From NCBI GenBank assembly GCA_965223775.1, contig OZ245021.1:5456001-5520000 (forward strand): DNA of 64,000 bases, read 5' to 3'. Below, one piece after another: positions 32,356 through 39,728 of the stretch. The notes beneath the pieces were generated by a model that was not told where the DNA came from, ran no database searches, and saw nothing but the letters and a program-made list of their open reading frames with translations. Position numbers and translations under genes: made by a program. The stretch comes from JAJDXW01 sp965223775. GTDB taxonomy: Bacteria > Pseudomonadota > Gammaproteobacteria > HK1. Each line of letters opens with the position of its first letter. The stretch's first letter is position 1.

Positions 32356-33786
32356 CTATCTCGACCCGGCGCCGGCGCCGCCGCGCGAGTAGGCGAGCGC
32401 GGCGCGAAGGTCCGCCGAGAGGGCGCCGGCGAGCTCGGTCTCGATGAGGCGGAGCTTCTCGACGACGCCAAGCGCGGTGTTGAAGCGCTCCAGCCCTTCG
32501 GCGCGGTGGCGGGCCAGCATGACCCGGTTGGCCCGCAGGCCCTCGCGCCAGCGCCGGAGCTGGTCGCCGTCGGCGATGTCGAGCGTCCCGGCGCGCTCCT
32601 CGACGGTGCGGTGCAGATCGGAGATCCAGACCTGGAGCACGTCGAGCGCCACCGCTTCGGCGAGCGCGTCGACCTCCTGGTCGACGACCGCGCCGCGATA
32701 GGCCGCCGCGGTGTTGGCGATCCGGTAGACCGGAAGGGTCGTCAGGTTGACGAGCCCGAGCGCCGGTGCGGGCGGGGCGGTGTCGGCGCGCACCGCATCG
32801 ACGAGGTCGCGCAGCAGCTCCGCGACCCGGGTCCGGAACCCGCGCCCGGCGGGGACCGTCACCCGCCCCAGCGTCGGGTTGAGGCAATCGCCCGTGGTGT
32901 CGCAGCGGTAGACCGGCAGGTCGCCGCCGCCCTCCATCAGGATCTCCGTCACCCGGCGGTCGAGCGCCAAGGGTTCCAGGATGCGCACCCGCGGCCCCGA
33001 GGTGTCGGCGTCGGAGACCGGCCCGGTCACGATCACCGTGCCCGTGACCGACATCGCGAACTCGGCGAGCTGCGGGTCCGCGCTGAGGAACGACGAGGCG
33101 CGGACCGCCTTCCAGGCGTAGTTGACGTTGACCGGCACCTGCTCCTCCATGGCGCCCGAGGCGGCGGCGAGCGTCGAGTTGCGCCGCCCGTCCGCCCCGC
33201 AGCCGTGCTTGGCGGCCGCGTAGTCGGAGAAGATCCCCTGGCTGGTGCCGATGGCGGCGCAGATCGCGCCCGACGCGCGGTCGTTCTTCGACCACGCGGC
33301 GCCGACCAGCGCCTGGGCGGTCTCGCAGGAGTTGAGGTTCTGGCTGTTGACCCACTGGGCGAGCGCGCGGAGCTTCGACATGGTCTCGGCGATGACCGGC
33401 GAGATGGTCTCGAGCGCGAGCTCGAAGGCGAAGCCGGCGGCGTTCTGGGCGACGGCGCGGGCGAAGGCGACGAGCTGGTCGGAGTCGATGAAGGAGAACG
33501 CGCCGGCGAAGGCGTCGATGCCGCCGCAGCCGGCGCGGAAGCTCGGCAGGTTCACCGTCGCGATGGTCTCGGAGCGCACCGGGGCGCGGAGATAGAGGTT
33601 GCCGAGCGTCCAGTGCCCCGACGCCTGGCCGTCGAAGGCGGTGGGTCCGGTGGTGTTCACGGCCGCGCCGCGCCAGAAATTGTTCATCTCGGACAGCACG
33701 TCCGCCCGGGCGGGCGCGGCGGCGGTCAGGACAACGACTGCGACGGCGGCCGCCAACGAACGCACGCCCCTTCTCTCAGTAGTCAC
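32356..33786 (-). CDS. traH: TraH-like conjugal pilus assembly protein
   Basis: This 476-residue periplasmic protein has a signal peptide (SLAAAVAVVVLTAAAPARA) and the TraH start DVLSEMNNFWRGAAVNTTGP, with the conserved GCGGIDAFAGAFSFID block near residue 80. It works in F-pilus extension and retraction with TraF and TrbB. The GTG at 33786 is chosen because GGAGA lies seven bases upstream and it gives a clean signal peptide; it overlaps traF by 11 bases. Confidence 0.93.
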   Translation of the reverse strand: MTTERRGVRSLAAAVAVVVLTAAAPARADVLSEMNNFWRGAAVNTTGPTAFDGQASGHWTLGNLYLRAPVRSETIATVNLPSFRAGCGGIDAFAGAFSFIDSDQLVAFARAVAQNAAGFAFELALETISPVIAETMSKLRALAQWVNSQNLNSCETAQALVGAAWSKNDRASGAICAAIGTSQGIFSDYAAAKHGCGADGRRNSTLAAASGAMEEQVPVNVNYAWKAVRASSFLSADPQLAEFAMSVTGTVIVTGPVSDADTSGPRVRILEPLALDRRVTEILMEGGGDLPVYRCDTTGDCLNPTLGRVTVPAGRGFRTRVAELLRDLVDAVRADTAPPAPALGLVNLTTLPVYRIANTAAAYRGAVVDQEVDALAEAVALDVLQVWISDLHRTVEERAGTLDIADGDQLRRWREGLRANRVMLARHRAEGLERFNTALGVVEKLRLIETELAGALSADLRAALAYSRGGAGAGSR

Positions 33787-34585
33787 GGCCGGTCTCCAGG
33801 GCGGTGAGGACGAAGATGCGCTCGGCGAGCTGGTCCTCGGCGAGCACGCCGAACCCGACCGGCAGGACCCGTTTCGTCGCGGTGTCGAACAGCACCACGG
33901 CCGGCAGCGGCACGCCCGAGAGCCCGAGCTTCGCGGCACGCCCCCGGTCGGGGACCGCTTCCGGCCAACCCTCGAGCGGCCCGCCCGTCATCGACACCGC
34001 GAGCACGTCGAGGCCGTGGCGCATCGCGAACGCGCGCAGCAGCGGGCCGAACACCCGGCAGCCGCCGCAACCGGTGTGTCCGAGGTAGATGAGCCCGTAG
34101 CGCTCGCTCAAGCGGGCGAGCGCCGCCTCGCGCGCCTGCCTCCGCTCGTCCGACCAGAGTTGCTTGCCAAGCGCGCCGACCGGGCGGGTCAGCGTGTAGT
34201 CGAGATCGGGCGTCGCCCAGACCGTGCGGCGGAACACGTCCGAGAAGGTCGCGGCGCGCTGCAGGGTCTCGCGTTGCAGACGCAGATAGGCGGCGACGTT
34301 CTCCGTCGTCGGCTCGAGGATCGCCGCCGCGCGGGCCTCCTCGAGCGCGCGGCGCATCTCGTGCACGCGTTCCGTCGCGCTTCCCGCCGCCGTCCCGGAA
34401 GCCGGCGGGGCGGCCGACGCCTCCGGCACGGGCTCCGGCGCCTCGCGGTCGCAGTAGAAATGCCAGCCGAGCGATTGCTCCGGCGCCCCGCACCACTCGC
34501 GCCATTCCGCCGCCGCGGGCGCCGCGGCCAGGACCGCCCAGAGCCCCACCGCAGCGAACGCTGTCTTGCGACCGGCCGCCATCAC
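33776..34585 (-). CDS. traF: TraF-like thioredoxin-fold pilus assembly protein
   Basis: This 269-residue periplasmic protein has a signal peptide (residues 1-26), a WHFYCD block and a thioredoxin-like C-terminal domain with a complete C-x-x-C motif in GHTGCGGCRVFGP (near residue 175). F-plasmid TraF lacks this active site and relies on TrbB; here no trbB is seen, so this protein may itself catalyse disulphide exchange on TraU, TraN, TraH and others. ATGA overlap with traN. Confidence 0.92.
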   Translation of the reverse strand: MMAAGRKTAFAAVGLWAVLAAAPAAAEWREWCGAPEQSLGWHFYCDREAPEPVPEASAAPPASGTAAGSATERVHEMRRALEEARAAAILEPTTENVAAYLRLQRETLQRAATFSDVFRRTVWATPDLDYTLTRPVGALGKQLWSDERRQAREAALARLSERYGLIYLGHTGCGGCRVFGPLLRAFAMRHGLDVLAVSMTGGPLEGWPEAVPDRGRAAKLGLSGVPLPAVVLFDTATKRVLPVGFGVLAEDQLAERIFVLTALETGRDY

Positions 34586-35727
34586 TCGCCCCGGCGGTAG
34601 AAGTCGCGGATGCGGCTGCGCATGGCGCCTTGCGTGTCGCCCGCGCCGGGGAGCGAGACCGACGGCTCCATCGACCCGTCCATCAGGTTGGCGGTGAACT
34701 CCGAGAGGTCGAGGCGCTCAAAGTCGATGCCCTCGATCTCGGCTACCGTGAGCCCCCGGCAGCTCCCCCAGCCGATCCCGAGCTGGGCGCGCCCCTGCTC
34801 CTGGAGGATGCGCCCGAGCTTGGAGCCGAACACGCACCAGGCGCGCTCGCGGCGCGTGCAGAACCCGAAGAAGGTGCGCCGCGCGCAGTAGCTGCCGAGG
34901 TAGCGCGTGTTGCCGTCGTGGCGCTCCTCTGCGAGCTCGCGCTCGGCGGCCGAGCAGTTGCCGAGCCCGACCAGGAGCCCCGAGTTGCGGCAGCAGTTGG
35001 CGAGTCCGCCCCAGCGGATCCGGCACACCTGGCGCTGGCCGGTGAAGAAGCGCAAGTCGTCGCGGTCGAACTCCTCGCCGCCCATCTCGAGCGCCATGTT
35101 GAGGCGGGCCGTCGCATCCACGAAGCCGGTGTTCGACCGCGCGCCCACGCTCCCGCAATCGGCGCCGACGCACCAGGCGACCCCGCCGCACGCCCCGCCG
35201 CGCTCGGCATCGGCGACCTGCGCGCCGCAATCGGCCACCCCGCCCGAGGCGAGCCCGCCCGCGCCGTGGGCAGGCGCTTGCGGGCTCTCGGCGATCCGCT
35301 CGCCGCGAACGACGGCCGGATCGTCCGCCGGCACCGTCGTATCGGGACGCGACGTCGTGCCCACAATCAGCGTGCGCCCGGCATCGCCGCCCGGTGCGTC
35401 GGGACGGCCAAGCACATCGCGCGCGGCGTCCTCCATGCCCGCGGCCGTGAGACGGCGCTCGGGCAGGTTCGTGCCCGCATAGCCCGGCACATCGGCGGCC
35501 TTCGTTGCGTCCCGCGCGATCGCGCCCGCCGCCGCCTGTCCGGCCTGCCCGAGCGCGCGGGCCGCCGCCTTCGGGTCCTCGGCCTTGGCCGCTTGGCCTG
35601 CGAGCAGCCAGAGCAGCAGGCAGCAGGCCGCGAACATGGCGATCCACGTCAGCAGCCGGACGATTCGAGTCGCCCGGTCGACCTGGACCGATATCCGGTC
35701 CGGCCCGGCGCCGCGCTCCGCGCTCAC
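34582..35727 (-). CDS. traN: TraN-like mating-pair stabilisation protein
   Basis: This 381-residue cysteine-rich protein has an N-terminal hydrophobic segment (LLTWIAMFAACCLLLWLLAG) and a C-terminal TraN signature (CCRNSGLLVGLGNCSAAERELAEERH is read here in parts, then YCARRTFFGFCTRRERAWC and GSKLGRILQEQGR). TraN is an outer-membrane protein that stabilises mating pairs. It is shorter than F TraN (602 aa), so the recipient-contact region may be reduced. GTG start overlapping the trbC stop (GTGA at 35724-35727). Confidence 0.88.
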   Translation of the reverse strand: MSAERGAGPDRISVQVDRATRIVRLLTWIAMFAACCLLLWLLAGQAAKAEDPKAAARALGQAGQAAAGAIARDATKAADVPGYAGTNLPERRLTAAGMEDAARDVLGRPDAPGGDAGRTLIVGTTSRPDTTVPADDPAVVRGERIAESPQAPAHGAGGLASGGVADCGAQVADAERGGACGGVAWCVGADCGSVGARSNTGFVDATARLNMALEMGGEEFDRDDLRFFTGQRQVCRIRWGGLANCCRNSGLLVGLGNCSAAERELAEERHDGNTRYLGSYCARRTFFGFCTRRERAWCVFGSKLGRILQEQGRAQLGIGWGSCRGLTVAEIEGIDFERLDLSEFTANLMDGSMEPSVSLPGAGDTQGAMRSRIRDFYRRGE

Positions 35728-36440
35728 CGCGCGTCCCCTTCCAGTAGCGCCAGGTGCCGTTTTGCGACGTCGCGCCCCGGTCCGCCCTCGGCGGCAATGG
35801 CCTCCAGCGCGGCGGCGAGGCCGATATTCCCCGCGACCACATCGAAGGGCGGCGGGGCGTCGTCCGAGCACCCGCGGCTTCGGCACGCCGGCACACCGCC
35901 CGGCACCACGGCCACCGCCGGGACCCGCTCGATGCCGAACAGGCGGAACAGCCGCGGATCGATGGCGACCCCAGCTTGCGCGCCGCCGAGGCGCGCGCCG
36001 ACCGCCTGCACCGTCGCCCGCAACCCCTCGGGCGCGACCCCGCGCAGCACCAGCGGCGCGCCGATCCGGGCCGCGTCGCGCGCCGACTGGCGCCAGCTCG
36101 CCGCCGGCACCGACAGACTCGTGAACACGATCACCTCGCCCGCTCCGGTCCGTCCGCGCGCGCCAAGCGCCGGCGCATGCCGTTCGGCCGGGAGCGGGGC
36201 GGCGGCCGTCCCGGACGCGATCCCTCCGGCACGCTTCAGCGCGCGCTCGATCACCGAACGGGTCCACTCCCCGAGCCCGTCCCCGCCCGCCTCGCGCGGC
36301 ACCCCGTCCACCAGATCGCGCGCCCGGTCTTCGGCGGGGATAAGCGCCTCGTCCGCCCGGACGGGGGCGCAGCAGCCCGCGAGCGCGGAGCATGCGATGG
36401 TGGCGAGGATGGCAATGGTTCGTGGACGGTTGCGGGTCAT
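35724..36440 (-). CDS. trbC: TrbC-type pilus assembly protein (F-type)
   Basis: This 238-residue exported protein has a signal sequence with a possible lipobox (ALAGC at about residue 20) and the TrbC_Ftype core: VIVFTSLSVPAASWRQSARDA, then the C-terminal thioredoxin-like half with FGIERVPAVAVVPG. TrbC is needed for pilus assembly and interacts with TraW. The ATG at 36440 follows a 44-bp gap after traU. Confidence 0.9.
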   Translation of the reverse strand: MTRNRPRTIAILATIACSALAGCCAPVRADEALIPAEDRARDLVDGVPREAGGDGLGEWTRSVIERALKRAGGIASGTAAAPLPAERHAPALGARGRTGAGEVIVFTSLSVPAASWRQSARDAARIGAPLVLRGVAPEGLRATVQAVGARLGGAQAGVAIDPRLFRLFGIERVPAVAVVPGGVPACRSRGCSDDAPPPFDVVAGNIGLAAALEAIAAEGGPGRDVAKRHLALLEGDAR

Positions 36441-36484
36441 CGTGCTCTCTCGCAGTTGCAAGTCATCGTTGTGTTTCAAGGGGT

Positions 36485-37486
36485 TCACAACAGGCAGCAG
36501 TTGCGCTTGCGCCACAGCAGGTAGCCGAAGCTCTCGCCCGCGACCGGCAGCTCGCGAAGCGTCTCCCACAGCACCGAGGAGCGCCCCGTGGGGTTGCAGC
36601 CGGTGAGCGGGGAGGTGGCCGGCACCGGCTGGGTCATCTGCCAGCGGTACTGCGACTTCCTCATGATCGGCATCGGGTAGCGCCCGCAGAGCGCGCCCGA
36701 TCCGAACGTCCCCCAGGCGAGGCCGAGGCGGTGGAGGCGGTAGACCAGGCGCTCGGCGGCCAAGAGCGACGCCTGCACGCCGCCGACATGGGCCGCGACA
36801 TTGCCGGTCAGCGGATACATCCCGCCCTGGCAGCCCGCGCACCAGAACATCGGATCGAGCGGCAGGCCCGCCGAGGACGCCGCGCAGTCGGCGGCGCACG
36901 CGGCCTGCGCCGGCAGGTTCGCGAACAGCGCGGCTTCCGGGTTCAGGAGGAAGGAGAGCTCGTCGTCGAGCCAGGCGGGATCGAGCTCCGAGGTCCAGGC
37001 GATGTCGAGCGAGCCGCCTTCGAGGCAGCCGAGATCGAGCAGCGCCCCGATCCACGACAGCAGCGGATAGACGTAGTAGTGGGCGTGCCAGACCGAGCCG
37101 GCGGCGCCGTCGCCGCCCGAGGAGCCGGTGCGCCCGCGCGCGGCGGGCAGGCCCGGATCGATGGTGAGGCCCCCGAGATTGGGGAAGCACCAGGGTGCGC
37201 GCGTCACGTCCATGAGCCTGGCCGGCTCCCACACCCCGAGCGAGAGCCCGATGCGCGGGATCGGCGAGCCGCAGAGGCAGATCGGCGAGCCCGGATTGGC
37301 GGTGTCCGGCGCGCCCGTCATGCTCCCGATGGTGAGCGGGCCGATCGAGATCGGGAACAGGCACTCCCAGCACACATCCGCAATCGGGTTCACGAACCGC
37401 CCGGTGCAGGACTGCGCCGAGGCCGTCCCGGCCGGGAGGAGGGCGAGGAGCGCGGCCGCCGCGAGCAGGAGGCGGATCGGACTCAT
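36485..37486 (-). CDS. traU: TraU conjugal transfer protein
   Basis: This 333-residue periplasmic protein has a signal peptide ending TASA and the strongly conserved TraU features: FVNPIADVCWECLFPISIG, PICLCGSPIPRIGLSLGVWEPARLMDVT and the cysteine-rich tail. TraU acts in DNA transfer rather than pilus building. Start ATG overlaps the traW stop (ATGA at 37483-37486). Confidence 0.95.
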   Translation of the reverse strand: MSPIRLLLAAAALLALLPAGTASAQSCTGRFVNPIADVCWECLFPISIGPLTIGSMTGAPDTANPGSPICLCGSPIPRIGLSLGVWEPARLMDVTRAPWCFPNLGGLTIDPGLPAARGRTGSSGGDGAAGSVWHAHYYVYPLLSWIGALLDLGCLEGGSLDIAWTSELDPAWLDDELSFLLNPEAALFANLPAQAACAADCAASSAGLPLDPMFWCAGCQGGMYPLTGNVAAHVGGVQASLLAAERLVYRLHRLGLAWGTFGSGALCGRYPMPIMRKSQYRWQMTQPVPATSPLTGCNPTGRSSVLWETLRELPVAGESFGYLLWRKRNCCLL

Positions 37487-38148
37487 TCGCCGGGCTCCTC
37501 GCCGTCCCCCGGACCGCGATCGTCGAGAGGGATCTCGTCGATACGCAGCCGCGTCCCCTCCCGCACGACCAGCGACGGCGTGCGCTCGAGCCCGAGCCGG
37601 GCGGCGAGGCGCCCGCCCTGGTCGAAGAAGAAGGGCCGCGCGTGGCGGCGCGCGAGCGCGAGCGGACGCCCGGCAAGGAGGACGATCTTCGAAGCGTCCT
37701 TCCGGCCGAGCGCCCACGCGACTTCCACCTCGCGCCTGCCGTCGATGAACAGCAGATCGCGGGTGAGCGGCACATGCGCCAGCGGATCGATGCGCGTGCC
37801 CCGGGCGGCGACGAGCGTGCCGTCGGCGCCGCGCAGATCGCGGTCGAGCACGGTGCCGGGATCGAACAGCCGCGAGCGCGGCGCCCTGGCGGGCGCGATC
37901 CCGGCGACCGGTTCCGGCGCCTCCATGCGGGACAAGGCGCGGGCGCGGGCCTCGCGCTCCAGCCGGGCGAGCTCGCCCGAGCGCTGCATGTCCACCAGGC
38001 GCGCCTCGATCTCGAGGAGCAGGTCGGGCTCGGCGATCGGCCAGGTCGCGCCGCGCACGCCGAGGTCCTCGGCGCGGGCCTGCGCCGCGAACAGGGACAG
38101 CACGAGCCAGGCCGCCGCCAGGGACCGGAAGACGATCGGGCGTCTCAT
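37483..38148 (-). CDS. traW: TraW-like pilus assembly protein
   Basis: This 221-residue periplasmic protein has a signal peptide (residues 1-26, ending ARAED) and the TraW features LGVRGATWPIAEPDLL at the mature N-terminus and RDLLFIDGRREVEVAWAL near residue 130, followed by a region on keeping a RPFFFDQGG block. TraW works with TrbC in pilus assembly. ATGA overlap with the upstream peptidase gene. Confidence 0.93.
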   Translation of the reverse strand: MRRPIVFRSLAAAWLVLSLFAAQARAEDLGVRGATWPIAEPDLLLEIEARLVDMQRSGELARLEREARARALSRMEAPEPVAGIAPARAPRSRLFDPGTVLDRDLRGADGTLVAARGTRIDPLAHVPLTRDLLFIDGRREVEVAWALGRKDASKIVLLAGRPLALARRHARPFFFDQGGRLAARLGLERTPSLVVREGTRLRIDEIPLDDRGPGDGEEPGE

Positions 38149-38687
38149 CGCCCCGCCTCCGCCGCCGGTCCGGCATCCTGCGGCCCGACCAGCGGCCCCT
38201 CCAGATCGAGCCAGGGGATGTCGGGGAGCGCCACGGCGAGCGCCTCGATGCGTTCGCGCGGCACGAGCCCGATCTCCGCATAGCGGCTGTCATGGGAGTC
38301 GGGGTGACACCCGTGCAGGTAGTAGTGCCCGTCCGGGACGGTCCCGGGCGCGACCGCTTCGAGCGAGCGCCCGTCGAGCGCATGGGTCTTCGCGCGCCCG
38401 AGCACGACGCCGCCGACGGCGACCGTGCGCTCCGCATCCACCGTGACGCCCATGCCGGGCAGGCCGCGCACGGTCTTGAGATACGCCACGCCGGCACCGA
38501 CCGCTTCGGGCGGGCGGAACAGCACCGCGTCGCCCAGCGCCGGCGCGCCCACGAGCGGCAGCGCCAGATAGCCCCAGGCCCCGTCCGACCAGCTCGTGTT
38601 CACATGCACGCGCGAAGCCGCGAGCAGCCAGAGAATGCCGAGCGCCACGATCGCCGCGAGCCCCACAGTGCGCCGCCGCGCGGTCAC
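38145..38687 (-). CDS. S26-family signal peptidase (conjugative, TraF/TrhF-like)
   Basis: This 180-residue protein has an N-terminal membrane segment (VGLAAIVALGILWLLAASRV) and the S26 conjugative peptidase pattern. The lysine of the dyad lies in YLKTVRGLPGM, and the GHYYLHGCHPDSHDSRYAEIG block (read in two parts) matches the closing motif. The catalytic serine region is unusual: NTSWSDGAWGYL instead of the common S-x-P-x-G form. It probably matures pilin or another exported subunit. It lies between trbI and traW with ATGA overlaps. Confidence 0.82.
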   Translation of the reverse strand: MTARRRTVGLAAIVALGILWLLAASRVHVNTSWSDGAWGYLALPLVGAPALGDAVLFRPPEAVGAGVAYLKTVRGLPGMGVTVDAERTVAVGGVVLGRAKTHALDGRSLEAVAPGTVPDGHYYLHGCHPDSHDSRYAEIGLVPRERIEALAVALPDIPWLDLEGPLVGPQDAGPAAEAGR

Positions 38688-39100
38688 GGGCCCGCCTCCG
38701 CCGTGCCGCCCCGCCGCGCCTCCAGATACTCCCGCAGCACGAACTTCACCGTCTCGGTCGCATCGGGCGCCCCGGCGGCGACGGCGCGCGCCGGCAGCAG
38801 CACCGAGCCGGTGGCTTGCGCCACGCGGTCGAGCGCGGCTTCGAGCGCGATCCCCCAGGCCCGGGCATCGGCCGCGGCCGCCTCGCCCGAGCGATCGTTG
38901 CCGGCGGCCGACACCGCGTAGTCGGCCGCGATCTCGCCGAGCCGCACGCTCGCGATCGCCGGCGTCCGCTCGGCGACGAAGCGCACCACCGCCACCGACA
39001 CCACCGCGGCCACCGCGCCCGAGAGCAGCACCGCGGACAGCACCACGGCCACACCGGCGCCGCTCCGGTGTGCGCGCCGCATCGAACCCGGCTCACGCAT
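38684..39100 (-). CDS. trbI: TrbI-like protein (F-type)
   Basis: This 138-residue protein has one N-terminal membrane segment (GVAVVLSAVLLSGAVAAVVSV) and a periplasmic domain. Its length, topology and place between traC and traW match F-type TrbI, which affects pilus outgrowth and retraction. The sequence match is weak, so the call rests partly on gene order. The ATG at 39100 overlaps the preceding gene by eight bases; an internal ATG at 39082 is an alternative. Confidence 0.7.
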   Translation of the reverse strand: MREPGSMRRAHRSGAGVAVVLSAVLLSGAVAAVVSVAVVRFVAERTPAIASVRLGEIAADYAVSAAGNDRSGEAAAADARAWGIALEAALDRVAQATGSVLLPARAVAAGAPDATETVKFVLREYLEARRGGTAEAGP

Positions 39101-39728
39101 CGGGCGACCCGCCGCCTGCCGGCTTCCGGTCCGCCCGATCCCCGCCAAGCGCCCGGAACCGCGCGAGCCATACTTGCGCCGCCCGGTCCGGCGCGACGCT
39201 GCGGAGGCGGCGCTTGAGCGGCGGAAACGCGATTCCGGCGCCCGCGGGCGCGTCGCCATCGACGAGGTCGCGCGACTCGGCCGCGCTCGCCATGCGGGCG
39301 ACGAAACGCACGAGCTCGGCGCGCTCCTCGTCGAGCGCCGCCTCGAGCCCCGCCGCCTCGCGAACGCTGCGCTCGATGCCGGAGCTGAGCCGGGCGGTGC
39401 GGTCCGCGGCCCGCGCCGAGCCCGCCGCCTCGCCCCGGAACCAGGCCGAGGCGGCACCGACAAGCAGCGCGTGCAGCGCAAGCTCGCGCCGGTCCTCGGC
39501 GCCGATCCCGTCGAGCGCCTCGATCTCCTCCGACACGATCACCGCGTGGGCCGCGAGCGAGTGGAAGTGGCGCATCCTCCCGCCCCGGCGGCAGGTGTTG
39601 GCGAGCACGTGGGCGAGCGCGGTGAAGTCGATATCGGCCGCGGCGACGCCTTCCGGATCGCCCGGCCAGGCCAGCGCGCGGTACCCGTCTTCGGGTGCGG
39701 CGCGGGCGCCGCCGGTCCTTGCGGTCAT
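39093..39728 (-). CDS. degenerate HD-domain (YfbR-like) protein in the tra operon
   Basis: This 211-residue soluble protein aligns by eye with plasmid and phage YfbR-like phosphohydrolases: IDFTALAHVLANTCRRGGR, HFHSLAAHAVIVSEEI, ALHALLVGAASAWF and a late AESRDLV. The metal ligands are largely missing: the expected HD of LLHDAAEA reads LLVGAASA, the GGH histidine is GGR, and the late KRAD aspartate is lost. It is therefore probably a pseudoenzyme with a structural or regulatory role. It is coupled to traC (ATGA at 39725-39728) and to trbI (eight-base overlap), a position where F has no such gene. Confidence 0.7.
   Translation of the reverse strand: MTARTGGARAAPEDGYRALAWPGDPEGVAAADIDFTALAHVLANTCRRGGRMRHFHSLAAHAVIVSEEIEALDGIGAEDRRELALHALLVGAASAWFRGEAAGSARAADRTARLSSGIERSVREAAGLEAALDEERAELVRFVARMASAAESRDLVDGDAPAGAGIAFPPLKRRLRSVAPDRAAQVWLARFRALGGDRADRKPAGGGSPDA

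Noticed and set aside
28993..33807. 1604-codon plus-strand frame across traG and traH
   Set aside because: A shadow of GC-rich genes on the other strand; its Arg/Gly/His-rich text has no family match and the tra genes explain the region.
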